Below are positions 26,178 through 34,919 of a DNA stretch of 64,000 bases, one piece after another. The stretch is taken from positions 558,001 to 622,000 of the forward strand of contig NZ_JAEKEZ010000029.1 in NCBI RefSeq assembly GCF_016650815.1. The letters are read 5' to 3'. This DNA comes from Pseudomonas sp. TH31 (lineage in GTDB: Bacteria; Pseudomonadota; Gammaproteobacteria; Pseudomonadales; Pseudomonadaceae). The notes beneath the pieces were generated by a model. It was given only the letters and a program-made list of their open reading frames with translations. It had not been told where the DNA came from and did not search any database. Position 1 is the first letter of the stretch, and each line of letters opens with the position of its first letter. The position numbers and the translations under genes are program-made.

Positions 26178-27104
26178 ATGCGATTTACTTTGCGTCAACT
26201 TCAAGTCTTCGTCGCCGTCGCTCAGCAGGAAAGCGTATCCCGTGCTGCGGGCCTGCTCAACCTCTCGCAGTCGGCGGCAAGCACCTCGATCACCGAGCTG
26301 GAGCGCCAGTGCAGCTGTCAGCTGTTCGACCGCGCCGGCAAACGGCTGAGCCTCAACGCCCTCGGCAAACAGTTGCTGCCCCAGGCGGTGGCCCTGCTCG
26401 ATCAGGCCAAGGAAATCGAAGACCTGCTTAATGGCAAGTCCGGTTTCGGCTCGTTGGCGGTCGGTGCGACCCTGACGATCGGTAATTACCTGGCGACGTT
26501 GCTGATCGGCAGCTTCATGCAGCGCCATCCCGAAAGCCAAGTGAAGCTGCATGTGCAGAACACTGCCAACATCGTGCAGCAAGTCGCGCACTATGAAATT
26601 GATCTGGGTCTAATCGAAGGCGACTGCAGCCACCCCGATATCGAAGTGCAGAGCTGGGTCGAGGATGAGTTGGTGGTGTTCTGTGCGCCCCAGCATCCGC
26701 TGGCCAAACGCGGCACCGCGAGCATGGAAGAGCTGACCCATGAGGCCTGGATCCTGCGTGAACAGGGCTCTGGCACGCGACTGACCTTTGACCAGGCCAT
26801 GCGTCACCATCGCAGCGCGCTGAACATTCGCCTGGAGCTGGAACACACCGAAGCGATCAAACGCGCGGTGGAATCAGGCTTGGGGATTGGCTGTATTTCG
26901 CGGCTGGCGCTGCGGGATGCCTTTCGACGCGGCAGTCTGGTCGCGGTGGAGACACCGGATCTGGATCTGGCGCGGCAGTTCTATTTCATCTGGCACAAAC
27001 AGAAATATCAGACGTCGGCGATGCGCGAATTCCTCGATCTGTGCCGCGCCTTCACCGCCGGGGTTCAGCGCAGCGACGAGATCGTACTGCCCACCATCGC
27101 TTAA
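26178..27104 (+). CDS. finR: LysR-type regulator FinR
   Basis: A 308-residue transcription factor. The N-terminal winged helix (FTLRQLQVFVAVAQQESVSRA, then LNLSQSAASTSITELE) is a standard LysR DNA-binding domain; the rest is a two-lobed effector domain. The start at 26178 is the first Met of the domain. Its position divergent from fpr identifies it as FinR, the activator of fpr in response to redox stress in pseudomonads. Its stop overlaps the 3' end of the convergent dgkA by four bases. Confidence 0.88.
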   Translation: MRFTLRQLQVFVAVAQQESVSRAAGLLNLSQSAASTSITELERQCSCQLFDRAGKRLSLNALGKQLLPQAVALLDQAKEIEDLLNGKSGFGSLAVGATLTIGNYLATLLIGSFMQRHPESQVKLHVQNTANIVQQVAHYEIDLGLIEGDCSHPDIEVQSWVEDELVVFCAPQHPLAKRGTASMEELTHEAWILREQGSGTRLTFDQAMRHHRSALNIRLELEHTEAIKRAVESGLGIGCISRLALRDAFRRGSLVAVETPDLDLARQFYFIWHKQKYQTSAMREFLDLCRAFTAGVQRSDEIVLPTIA

Positions 27105-27463
27105 AGCAGAATCACCGCCCACACCAGCGCAATCATGCTCAACGCCACGAACTGCGCGGCGCTGCCCATGTCCTTGGCGTTCTTGGACAATGGGTGCAAT
27201 TCAAGGGAAATGCGGTCGATGGCCGCTTCTACCGCCGAATTGAGCAACTCGACGATCAACGCCAGCAGACAAACGGCGATCAACAACGCCTGTTCGACGC
27301 GGCTGACGTTCAGGAAAAATGAAATCGGAATCAGGATGACATTGAGCAACACCAATTGCCGAAAAGCCGCTTCGCCGGTAAAGGCTGCGCGCAGGCCATC
27401 CAGCGAGTAACCGGAGGCGTTAAGGATGCGTTTTAGGCCGGTCTGGCCTTTAAAAGGTGACAT
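27101..27463 (-). CDS. dgkA: Diacylglycerol kinase
   Basis: A 120-residue inner-membrane kinase that recycles diacylglycerol to phosphatidic acid. The family core is present: GLRAAFTGEAAFRQLV, then VELLNSAVEAAIDRIS, whose Glu and Asn are catalytic, and KDMGSAAQFVAL. Three membrane helices can be drawn. The start at 27463 (MSPFKGQTGLKRI) gives the normal length. It lies 76 bases downstream of erdR and is probably co-transcribed with it. Confidence 0.94.
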   Translation of the reverse strand: MSPFKGQTGLKRILNASGYSLDGLRAAFTGEAAFRQLVLLNVILIPISFFLNVSRVEQALLIAVCLLALIVELLNSAVEAAIDRISLELHPLSKNAKDMGSAAQFVALSMIALVWAVILL

Positions 27464-27539
27464 ATCGTAGGCAACTGAACCAAAAAGGAGTGGGAAAGCT
27501 AGAGTAACGAAAGTCAAAAAAGCGTGAACAGGCCACGCC

Positions 27540-28190
27540 TTAGTGACTCGAAATTGACTCAAGTTGTTGCAAGAGTAACGCCGCCTGGGTCCGGGTCCGC
27601 ACATTCAACTTGCGGAAAATCGCCGTCACGTGAGCCTTGATCGTCGCTTCGGACACGCTCAGCTCATAGGCAATCTGCTTGTTCAGCAACCCTTCACAGA
27701 CCATTGTCAGCACCCGGAACTGCTGGGGTGTCAGACTCGCCAAGCCTTCACTGGCAGCCTTCGCCTCGGCCGAAACGCTGACCGCTTCAAACGCCTGTGG
27801 CGGCCAGAACACGTCGCCATCGAGTACCGCACGCACGGCCTTTTGAATAACGCTCAGGTCGCTCGACTTGGGAATGAAACCGCTGGCGCCGAACTCACGA
27901 GACTTGACCATGATCGAGGCTTCTTCCTGGGCCGAGACCATCACCACCGGAATCTGCGGGTACTGACCGCGCAACAGCACCAGCCCGGAAAAACCGTAGG
28001 CCCCCGGCATGTTCAGGTCCAGCAGCACCAGGTCCCAGTCGGCCTTTTCGTCCAGGCGGGTTTCCAGCTCGGCAATGCTCGCTACTTCAACCAGACGGAC
28101 GTCCGGGCCCAGGCCCAGGGATAACGCTTGGTGCAGGGCACTACGAAAAAGAGGGTGGTCGTCGGCAATCAGGATTTCGTATGTGGCCAT
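27540..28190 (-). CDS. erdR: LuxR-family response regulator ErdR
   Basis: A 216-residue two-component regulator. The receiver domain has the acidic pair in IADDHP, the phosphorylated Asp in LVLLDLNMPG (~residue 58), and Lys in GFIPKSSD. The C-terminal helix-turn-helix (LTPQQFRVLTMVCEGLLNKQ and SEATIKAHVTAIFRKL) is of the NarL/LuxR type. Sequence and position next to dgkA and a DTW protein match ErdR/CrbR, which controls acetate and ethanol metabolism in pseudomonads. Its sensor kinase is not in the window. Confidence 0.9.
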   Translation of the reverse strand: MATYEILIADDHPLFRSALHQALSLGLGPDVRLVEVASIAELETRLDEKADWDLVLLDLNMPGAYGFSGLVLLRGQYPQIPVVMVSAQEEASIMVKSREFGASGFIPKSSDLSVIQKAVRAVLDGDVFWPPQAFEAVSVSAEAKAASEGLASLTPQQFRVLTMVCEGLLNKQIAYELSVSEATIKAHVTAIFRKLNVRTRTQAALLLQQLESISSH

Positions 28191-28429
28191 TTTTCAAATG
28201 ATCCTGTTTTTATGGGACGCCCGATGCATTCGGGCCTCGCCAAAACAACTCGAGGTACAGCCACGGAGCTGCACCAACAGGGCACGTTCAACGCCAATCA
28301 CGTGGCTATCACGTAAAGAATACGGCGTATCAAACCTTGGCCGCGCCCTAATCGGCGCCAAGCATGCCCAGCGAAGCCGGGGTGGTCAAGTTGCGTGGCC
28401 CGCCCCGCTGTTTGCAGTATGGGCGACTC

Positions 28430-29188
28430 TCAGCACATCACCGGCGCCGCGCCTTGAACGAAGGGCATCAGTTCAGCGTGGGCCGGGGTTGAAACGTTCA
28501 TATCCAGTTGGCGCTTGGCGTCCAGGTAATGCTGGCTGAACACATCGAAGTAAGCGTCCAGTGCCGATGCCGCGTCGCTATCCCCCGCCAGATCCAGGCA
28601 CAGCGCCGCCACTTCGGCGGTGCACAGATGCTCGCTGCGGGTCGAGCGGCGCAAGCGGTAGCGGGAGAGTTTTTCGGGCAGCAGGCTGAGGATCGGCAGC
28701 CGGTCAAAGTACGGGCTTTTGCGGAAGATCTTCCGCGCTTCAGTCCAGGTGGCGTCCAGTAGAATAAACAGCGGCCGCCTGGCGCTATCGACTTCGACCG
28801 TATTCGTTACCCGCTCAGGCTCGACATATTCGCCCGGAAACACCAGGTAAGGCTGCCATTGCGGGTCGGCGAGCAGATCCAGCAGTTGCTGATCGACTTC
28901 GGTACGCGACCAGATGAACGCATGGTTGTCGCGCACCACATCAGCAATCAGCCAGCCGGTGTTGCTCGGTTTGAACACTTCCTTGTTGGTCATGATCAGG
29001 CACACGCCGGAGCGGGTCTCGACCTGCGGGCGCCAGGCGCACAGGCAATGGCTCTCGATCACCCGGCAGGCACGGCAACGGGTCGCGCGCCAGCCACGGG
29101 CCTGAATCGGCTTGATGCCGGCCTCTTCGCGCTCATCGCGCAAACGGGCTACGGCGTTTACCGCAAAGTCAGCAGGGACGCAAGTCAT
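28430..29188 (-). CDS. DTW-domain protein (probable tRNA-uridine aminocarboxypropyltransferase)
   Basis: A ~252-residue protein of the DTW/TapT superfamily, which uses SAM to make acp3U in tRNA. Four cysteines near the N-terminus (RCRACRVIESHCLC) form the likely zinc site, and the family DxTW motif appears as LLDATWTEARKI. Further blocks are FPGEYVEPE and SRYRLRR. The ATG at 29188 is preferred; a TTG-initiated extension to 29239 is possible. It is on the same strand as erdR and dgkA with a 240-base gap. Confidence 0.83.
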   Translation of the reverse strand: MTCVPADFAVNAVARLRDEREEAGIKPIQARGWRATRCRACRVIESHCLCAWRPQVETRSGVCLIMTNKEVFKPSNTGWLIADVVRDNHAFIWSRTEVDQQLLDLLADPQWQPYLVFPGEYVEPERVTNTVEVDSARRPLFILLDATWTEARKIFRKSPYFDRLPILSLLPEKLSRYRLRRSTRSEHLCTAEVAALCLDLAGDSDAASALDAYFDVFSQHYLDAKRQLDMNVSTPAHAELMPFVQGAAPVMC

Positions 29189-29377
29189 CGCAGGCACCGC
29201 CGACAGGTAAGGAAAATCGACACAAAAAGCACTCGGCAAGGCAGAAAGTGCCGGCAGTTTACCAGAGCAACCCGTGCAAGCCTGTACCGTCCGGGCTTGC
29301 TCCCCTATAATTCGCCGCCACTGAACGCACAGTCATGTGGCTGGTCGAACCACCAGTCACTGAACCAGGAGAGTTTC

Positions 29378-29803
29378 ATGCTGCGCCTTATCGTTCCCAC
29401 CGCTGCCATTTTGCTGGCGTCGTCCTTCAGCGCTCAGGCTGCTTCCTTAAGTGAGCAGAATCTCAACAGAGAGCTGCGAAACGTCGCCGCACAAAGCAGC
29501 GCCGGCACGCCACGGGCGATCAACGAAGACATTCTTGATCAGGGCTACACCGTTGAAGGCAACGTGCTGATCAACCACCTCAGCGTGCAAAGCAGCCACG
29601 CAGAACAGATGCGTGCCGACCCGAAAGCGGTGTACTTCCAGTTGGGAGCCTCCGTATGCAACAACCCTTCGTTCCGCAAACTGATGGCCAAGGGCGCAGT
29701 CATGCGTTACGACTTCACTGAAGTGAAGACCAACCGTTCGGTCGGTTCCGCCAGCTATCAGGAATCGGATTGCCCGAAAGCCACACCTGCGAAGAAGAAG
29801 TAA
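29378..29803 (+). CDS. Secreted protein of the PA3611-type quorum-sensing-regulated family
   Basis: A 141-residue exported protein. The signal peptide is MLRLIVPTAAILLASSFSAQA with cleavage before ASLSEQ. The mature protein contains an INEDILDQGYTVEGNVLINHL block and two cysteines (ASVCNN and ESDCPK) that probably form a disulfide. It resembles P. aeruginosa PA3611, a small secreted protein under quorum-sensing control; its function is not known. CCAGGAGAGTTTC precedes the ATG. The C-terminus is Lys-rich (ATPAKKK). Confidence 0.75.
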   Translation: MLRLIVPTAAILLASSFSAQAASLSEQNLNRELRNVAAQSSAGTPRAINEDILDQGYTVEGNVLINHLSVQSSHAEQMRADPKAVYFQLGASVCNNPSFRKLMAKGAVMRYDFTEVKTNRSVGSASYQESDCPKATPAKKK

Positions 29804-29998
29804 CTATCGAGCATTAGCGCGCCGCTGTTCATCTTCGGCGCGCAGTTCTGCCAGCAAGGCCTGCAAATACCGCGAACGGCGCTCGCCGCCGCCCAGACGC
29901 CGGCAGCACTCCTCTTCAAGACTCAAATGATTGGCCTCGGCTGACGACTTCAACAATCGATACAGTTGCGCATCGATCTCCAGAATGACTCTGGCCAT
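29804..29998 (-). CDS. Small ribbon-helix-helix-like protein
   Basis: A 64-residue protein. The N-terminus ARVILEIDAQLYRLLKSSAE followed by ANHLSLEEECCRRLG has the strand-helix-helix pattern of Arc/FitA-type DNA-binding proteins, with a basic, helical tail. The start at 29998 follows GGGAGGCGGG. Such proteins are often antitoxins, but no partner toxin gene is adjacent. Its stop codon abuts that of the convergent PA3611-type gene. Confidence 0.65.
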   Translation of the reverse strand: MARVILEIDAQLYRLLKSSAEANHLSLEEECCRRLGGGERRSRYLQALLAELRAEDEQRRANAR

Positions 29999-30463
29999 GA
30001 TTTCCCGCCTCCCTGCACACTCAATTCCCTGAACTGCGCGAACCTTGCGTACCGCCTTTGACGCAAAGTTGCCGTGTGACACCTGTCACTTAGTAAATCA
30101 GAGCCGCAGCCACCGGGCTTGCCTTCAGACGAGCGGTGAAACTACGTTGCGAATCGTCAATAAGCAGTTGCCAGGAAAGACTTTGCGGCGCAATGATCAA
30201 GCCAGCGCAAATCACCGCGAAGGTCTAGATTCAGAGTAGTCATGTTCACTTTTCAGGGCCACAAAGGGGCCGCCCGTTTCGCGTCTTGTTGTGCGAATGT
30301 TTCTTTCATCCAAGGGAAAAACAGAGCCTGTATGGATGACTCGATTGCAACTCGGGTCAGGTGGAACGCCCAGGCAAGGGCTTGGGCAGACAACGACACA
30401 TGGAGTGTCGCGGCGACGACGGTTTTGTCGGAGCCAAGGGTTCTGTGCATAAGGAGAAGTTGA
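29999..30463. other. Intergenic region before the LOG-family gene
   Basis: About 465 bases between divergent genes. It includes short palindromic stretches but no frame with codon usage like the neighbours. It should carry promoters for both flanking genes. Confidence 0.4.
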
Positions 30464-31581
30464 ATGCCTTACCAACCGAACGACCTCCTCAGCCGTCATT
30501 TTGAAGAAAGCGGCCACGACCTCACCAGCAAGGTCGAAGAGCAACTCAACCTGGTTTCACCCAACAGCCCCAACATCCCGATTTACCGCGACATGATCCT
30601 GACTGTGCTGCGCATGGCCCAGGAAGATCACAACCGCTGGAACGCCAAGATCACCCTGCAAGCCCTGCGCGAACTGGAGCACGCTTTCCGTGTGCTGGAG
30701 CAGTTCAAGGGCCGGCGCAAAGTCACTGTGTTCGGTTCGGCCCGCACACCGGTCGAACATCCGTTGTATGGCATGGCCCGAGAGCTCGGCGCCGCGTTGG
30801 CGCGCTCGGACCTGATGGTCATTACCGGTGCCGGTGGCGGCATCATGGCGGCAGCCCATGAAGGCGCCGGCCTGGAGCACAGCCTCGGGTTCAACATCAC
30901 GCTGCCCTTCGAGCAGCATGCCAACCCTACTGTCCAGGGCACCAGCAACCTGCTGTCCTTCCACTTCTTTTTTACCCGCAAGCTGTTCTTCGTCAAGGAG
31001 GCCGACGCGCTGGTCCTGTGCCGGGCGGTTTCGGTACGCTGGACGAAGCGCTGGAAGATGCTGACCCTGATCCAGACCGGCAAAAGCCCACTGGTGCCAG
31101 TGGTGTTGCTGGATACGCCGGGGGCAAGTTCTGGCAAGGCGCACTGGACTTCATCCACCATCAACTGGAGGAAAATCGCTACATCCTGCCCACCGACATG
31201 AAGCTGGTGAGCCTGGTCTACAGCGCCGAAGAGGCGGTGGAACAGATCAACCAGTTCTACAGCAACTTCCACTCCAGTCGCTGGCTTAAGCATCAGTTTG
31301 TGATTCGCATGAATCACAAGCTAAGCGACGGGGCGCTTGAACATATGCAGACGGCATTCGCCGACCTGTGCCTGAGCGACCACTTCCATCAGCATGCCTA
31401 CGCTGGTGAGGAGCACGATGAGCCGCAGTTCAGCCATCTGGCGCGACTGGCCTTCACCTTCAACGCTCGTGATCATGGGCGCTTGCGGGAGTTGGTGGAC
31501 TTTATCAACCTGCCGGAGAACTGGGCACAGCCCAAACCCCAGGCACAGCAGCGCACTCGGGAACCGTCCAAAGTGACCTGA
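30464..31581 (+). CDS. LOG-family protein (lysine-decarboxylase-like Rossmann fold; three indels as sequenced)
   Basis: A ~372-residue protein of the LOG/COG1611 family, related to cytokinin-activating phosphoribohydrolases; it probably acts on nucleotides or binds them. The N-terminal ~80 residues are an extra helical domain. The Rossmann core has VFGSART, ITGAGGGIMAAAHEGA and the family motif PGGFGTLDEAL. As sequenced the frame breaks inside this motif (TGCCGGGCGG at 31019-31028 lacks a C), returns after CTGGAAGATG (31051-31060, one extra base) and breaks again at a run of five Gs (31120-31124, one G short). Correcting all three gives one continuous protein to 31581. Confidence 0.8.
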
Positions 31582-31590
31582 ATTAAAGGC

Positions 31591-31629
31591 AAAAAAACGG
31601 CCCGCTATCGAAATAGCGGGCCGTTTTTA
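31591..31629. terminator. Bidirectional terminator between the LOG gene and recX
   Basis: A perfect ACGGCCCGCTAT/ATAGCGGGCCGT stem with A7 and T5 flanks lies between convergent genes. Confidence 0.93.
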
Positions 31630-31630
31630 T

Positions 31631-32098
31631 TTAATCGTCCATTCCACGACCGCTGAACAAGCGGTTGATCATTTCCATGGAAAACCCCCGATAAGCCAGG
31701 AAACGTCCTTGCTTGGCACGCTCGCGCATGTCGATCGGTAAATGCCCGGCAAATTTACGTCGCCAGGTGTCTTCCAGTTGTTCGTGCCAGTTGATACCGC
31801 TCTCGCGCAAGGCGAGCTCGATATCGGGACGTTGCAGGCCACGCTGGCTCAGCTCTTCACGAATGCGCAAAGGGCCGTAACCGGAACGGGCACGGTAGGA
31901 AACGAAGCTTTCGAGGTAACGGGATTCGGACAGCAGCCCCTCTTCCGTCAGCCGGTCGAGTGCGGTGTCGATCATTTCAGGGAGAGCGCCGCGCTGACGC
32001 AATTTACGCGTCAGCTCGACTCGACCGTGCTCGCGTCGTGCGAGCAGGTCCATTGCGGTTCGCCGCACCGCGACGAGTGTATCGAGTACGGCGGTCAT
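31631..32098 (-). CDS. recX: RecA modulator RecX
   Basis: A 155-residue cytoplasmic protein that binds RecA filaments and limits their extension. It is built of three-helix repeats with RecX hallmarks: ARREHGRVELTRKLRQRG, FVSYRARSGYGPLRIREEL and FLAYRGFSMEMINRLF. It starts eight bases after the recA stop, so it is translated from the recA message at a lower level, as in other gamma-proteobacteria. Confidence 0.94.
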   Translation of the reverse strand: MTAVLDTLVAVRRTAMDLLARREHGRVELTRKLRQRGALPEMIDTALDRLTEEGLLSESRYLESFVSYRARSGYGPLRIREELSQRGLQRPDIELALRESGINWHEQLEDTWRRKFAGHLPIDMRERAKQGRFLAYRGFSMEMINRLFSGRGMDD

Positions 32099-32106
32099 CG
32101 GATCAA

Positions 32107-33159
32107 TCAGATGTCAGCGTCAGCCAGGTCATCAGCAGTCTCTTTGACTGGCGATGCTTTGACGTCCGGCGCTGGCGTCAGCAGTTTGTCGCGCAGTTGC
32201 TTCTCGAGCGTTGCGGCGATGTCCGGATTGTCCGCCAGGTACTTGGCTGAGTTGGCCTTGCCCTGACCGATCTTGGTGCCGTTGTAGGCATACCAGGCGC
32301 CGGACTTCTCGACGAAACCGTGCAGAACACCCAGGTCGATCATCTCACCGTTGAGGTAGATGCCTTTGCCGTAAAGAATCTGGAACTCGGCCTGACGGAA
32401 CGGCGAAGCCACCTTGTTCTTCACAACCTTGACGCGGGTTTCGCTACCGACAACCTCGTCACCTTCTTTCACCGCGCCGGTACGGCGGATGTCCAGACGA
32501 ACCGAAGCGTAGAACTTCAGCGCGTTACCACCGGTGGTGGTTTCCGGGCTGCCGAACATCACGCCGATTTTCATACGGATCTGGTTGATGAAGATAACCA
32601 GGCAGTTGGCGTTCTTGATGTTACCGGTGATCTTACGCAGCGCCTGGGACATCAGACGGGCTTGCAGGCCCACGTGCATGTCGCCCATTTCGCCTTCGAT
32701 CTCGGCCTTAGGCACCAGGGCAGCTACGGAGTCGACGATGATCACGTCAACCGCGTTGGAGCGCACCAGCATGTCGGTGATTTCCAGGGCCTGCTCGCCG
32801 GTGTCCGGCTGGGAAACCAGCAGGTCGTCGACGTTGACGCCCAGTTTGCCGGCGTACTCAGGGTCGAGGGCGTGTTCGGCGTCAACGAATGCACAGGTCG
32901 CGCCGGCTTTTTGAGCCTGGGCGATCACGGACAGTGTCAGTGTGGTTTTACCGGAGGATTCAGGACCGTAGATTTCAACGATACGGCCTTTTGGCAGACC
33001 GCCAATGCCGAGCGCGATGTCCAGACCCAGAGAGCCAGTGGAAATGGCCGGGATCGCCTGACGGTCCTGATCGCCCATACGCATTACGGCACCCTTGCCG
33101 AATTGACGTTCGATCTGACCCAGGGCCGCAGCCAAGGCTTTCTTCTTGTTGTCGTCCAT
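32107..33159 (-). CDS. recA: Recombinase RecA
   Basis: A 350-residue ATP-dependent recombinase and SOS co-protease. Walker A is GPESSGKTT (residues ~67-75) and Walker B is VDVIIVDSVAALVP. Loop L1 (EIEGEMGDMHVGLQAR) and loop L2 (NQIRMKIGVMFGSPETTTGG) are intact. The start at 33159 gives the canonical MDDNKKKALAAALGQIE. A LexA box lies about 41 bases upstream. It is followed by recX and preceded by cinA on the same strand. Confidence 0.98.
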   Translation of the reverse strand: MDDNKKKALAAALGQIERQFGKGAVMRMGDQDRQAIPAISTGSLGLDIALGIGGLPKGRIVEIYGPESSGKTTLTLSVIAQAQKAGATCAFVDAEHALDPEYAGKLGVNVDDLLVSQPDTGEQALEITDMLVRSNAVDVIIVDSVAALVPKAEIEGEMGDMHVGLQARLMSQALRKITGNIKNANCLVIFINQIRMKIGVMFGSPETTTGGNALKFYASVRLDIRRTGAVKEGDEVVGSETRVKVVKNKVASPFRQAEFQILYGKGIYLNGEMIDLGVLHGFVEKSGAWYAYNGTKIGQGKANSAKYLADNPDIAATLEKQLRDKLLTPAPDVKASPVKETADDLADADI

Positions 33160-33199
33160 TAAAGTCCTCACGTAATCAATAAGGCCTGACGGCCAACAC

Positions 33200-33215
33200 C
33201 TGTATAAGTAGCCAG
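33200..33215 (-). promoter_or_regulatory. LexA box upstream of recA
   Basis: CTGTATAAGTAGCCAG on the plus strand fits CTG-N10-CAG. It lies 41-56 bases before the recA start codon and 27 bases past the cinA stop. Confidence 0.85.
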
Positions 33216-33242
33216 TATTATTCCACAGCGATTCAGGATCGC

Positions 33243-33742
33243 CTACCCCTGATTTGAGATTTCTCCAGCGGCATGGCGCAGCAGCCCCTCTAGCGCGGCC
33301 TTCACCGTTTGTCGGCGGACCTCGTCACGGTTGCCGGGGAAGTGCTGGACCTCGCTGAACACCTGTTCGCCGACGCCCCAGGCCAGCCAGACCGTACCCA
33401 CCGGTTTGCTCGGGGAACCGCCATCCGGCCCCGCGACACCGCTGACTGCCACGGCAAACCGCGCGTGGCTTTTGTCCTGCGCGCCACGAACCATGGCCTC
33501 GACCACCTCGCGACTGACCGCCCCCACTGTCGTAAACAGCTCCCGGGTACATTCAGTTGAAGATTTTTCTGGCGGTTGGAGTACGTCACGTAGCCGGCCT
33601 CGAACCACGCCGAGCTCCCGGGAATGCGGGTGATCGCCTCGGCGATCCCGCCACCGGTGCAAGACTCTGCGGTGGTGACGTGGGCATTGAGAACCTGCAA
33701 GCGTCGGCCAAGTTCAGCGGCCAGCTGGGTGATTTCTTTCAC
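33243..33742 (-). CDS. pncC: CinA-domain nicotinamide-nucleotide amidohydrolase (frameshifted as sequenced)
   Basis: A stand-alone CinA C-terminal domain of 166 residues that deamidates NMN to nicotinic acid mononucleotide. AESCTGGGIAEAIT and GSSAWFEAGYVTYSN come before the break; SGVAGPDGGSPSKPVGTVW follows it. The start is GTG at 33742 with AGGAGAGG just upstream. As sequenced the frame breaks at CCCGGG (33542-33547): one more C restores QLNVPRELFTTVGA. It lies directly between the tailocin spanin genes and recA, all on one strand; 79 bases separate it from Rz with no visible terminator. Confidence 0.88.
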
Positions 33743-33821
33743 GGTCCTCTCCTGATCAAGCTCAATGGAACCACCGTACACGAGCACATCGCGCTTGCAA
33801 GCCGCGGTACCGATCAAAATG

Positions 33822-34322
33822 TTAGCGAACGATAGCGCTGATATAGGCCTGACAAGCCTGCAAGGCAATCAATCCGCTGTCCCCGGCGTCGGTGATGGCG
33901 ACAATTCGTTGAGCATGCGCCGGGTCAAGTCGGGCTCGCGGGGCGCCATGATCCACGCCGCTGGCTCCGGAGGCAGCTGGCACTGCACAGGTTGCGGCAA
34001 TATCATTGGCGTCGAGGAGGACTGACAAGCGCACATCAGCAGTGGCAAGACGATCGCGCAGGCGACCTTGATCACGTTGGGCATCGCTAAGCGCTCGATA
34101 ATGGGTTTGTTCACTGGCCGACAGCCGTTGTTCCAGGGCCAGGCGCTTGTCCTGCGCGGCCTGTTGTTGCATTGCAGCGACCTGGGTTAGCTGGTTCAAC
34201 GTCTCGGCCTGCAACCTGGCCTGCTCAGCCAATTGCCGGCCATAGCGCCAGTCTTGAAAGTGCCAGGCCAGCGCTGCCGAAAAGCCGGCTAACACGACGA
34301 TGCCAATCACCCGCCAGGACAT
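33822..34322 (-). CDS. Inner-membrane spanin Rz-like protein
   Basis: A 166-residue protein with one N-terminal membrane segment (VIGIVVLAGFSAALAW) and a long periplasmic Gln/Ala/Arg-rich coiled coil. This is the i-spanin plan: it spans the periplasm and, with Rz1, fuses inner and outer membrane at the end of lysis. The start at 34322 overlaps the endolysin stop (TGATG). The Rz1-like gene is nested inside it in another frame. It is the last gene of the tailocin cluster. Confidence 0.82.
   Translation of the reverse strand: MSWRVIGIVVLAGFSAALAWHFQDWRYGRQLAEQARLQAETLNQLTQVAAMQQQAAQDKRLALEQRLSASEQTHYRALSDAQRDQGRLRDRLATADVRLSVLLDANDIAATCAVPAASGASGVDHGAPRARLDPAHAQRIVAITDAGDSGLIALQACQAYISAIVR
33869..34084 (-). 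CDS. Outer-membrane spanin Rz1-like lipoprotein (nested in Rz)
   Basis: A 71-residue proline-rich lipoprotein encoded wholly within Rz in a different frame, the classical Rz/Rz1 arrangement. MPNVIKVACAIVLPLLMCAC gives a signal sequence with a lipobox-like LMCAC. The mature part contains several prolines (PMILPQPVQCQLPPEP) as in other o-spanins. A start at 34114 is also possible. Confidence 0.72.
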   Translation of the reverse strand: MPNVIKVACAIVLPLLMCACQSSSTPMILPQPVQCQLPPEPAAWIMAPREPDLTRRMLNELSPSPTPGTAD

Positions 34323-34891
34323 CAGGCCGAAGGCTGGCATAGCACCGCCCTCGCCCGCGCCCAGAGTTGCAGACGATCTTCGAGCCCGTTCAAGCCACCG
34401 TTGATCCGGCGAGTGATGCTGTTGAACTGGTCGCGGTCGGCCAATTCATTCAAGCCGTTCAACTCCCAGAACCACGCTGCCGATTCGGCGGCCCATTGCG
34501 GTTGCTCCAGCAATTCAGGCAACGACAGCAGACGCTCGTCGCCGAACAGGCCGAGGCTGCATTGCTGGTAGTTGTTGCGCCCGGTGATCTGGATCAGTCC
34601 ACGGCCACGGTATTTCTGGCCATCACCATCGGCTTCTGGGGTGTTGCCCAAACGTAAAGCCAGGGTACCGGTGTCGTACTTGCTCAGGTATTGGTTGTTA
34701 CCCAGTTCGCGCACGTACTGCAATTGCCCCGATTCGTGACCGACTTGCGCGAGGAAAGCGGCGATGCGTTTTGGGGTGTTGATGTTGCGGTGATTCATGG
34801 CGGTGTTGAGGGCGCAAATGAAAACGCCCGCTTGGGAGCGGGCGTTGGGCATGATGCTTATTAGTTGGTCATTTGTGACAGACATTTCCAT
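34322..34891 (-). CDS. Glycoside hydrolase family 19 endolysin
   Basis: A 189-residue peptidoglycan-cleaving enzyme of the chitinase-like lysozyme family. The catalytic Glu is in LAQVGHESGQLQYV, followed by YRGRGLIQITGRNNYQ and the helical C-terminal part. No signal peptide is seen, so it needs the holin encoded 29 kb upstream in the same direction to reach the wall. Met at 34885 is an alternative start. A terminator-like hairpin lies within its first 25 codons. Confidence 0.9.
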   Translation of the reverse strand: MEMSVTNDQLISIMPNARSQAGVFICALNTAMNHRNINTPKRIAAFLAQVGHESGQLQYVRELGNNQYLSKYDTGTLALRLGNTPEADGDGQKYRGRGLIQITGRNNYQQCSLGLFGDERLLSLPELLEQPQWAAESAAWFWELNGLNELADRDQFNSITRRINGGLNGLEDRLQLWARARAVLCQPSA

Positions 34892-34919
34892 CTATCCACT
34901 CTTTAGCGTTAAAGGAGGG

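Noticed and set aside
29804..29998. Antitoxin half of a toxin-antitoxin pair
   Set aside because: The ribbon-helix-helix-like protein has no adjacent toxin gene on its strand; the neighbouring gene is a convergent secreted protein.
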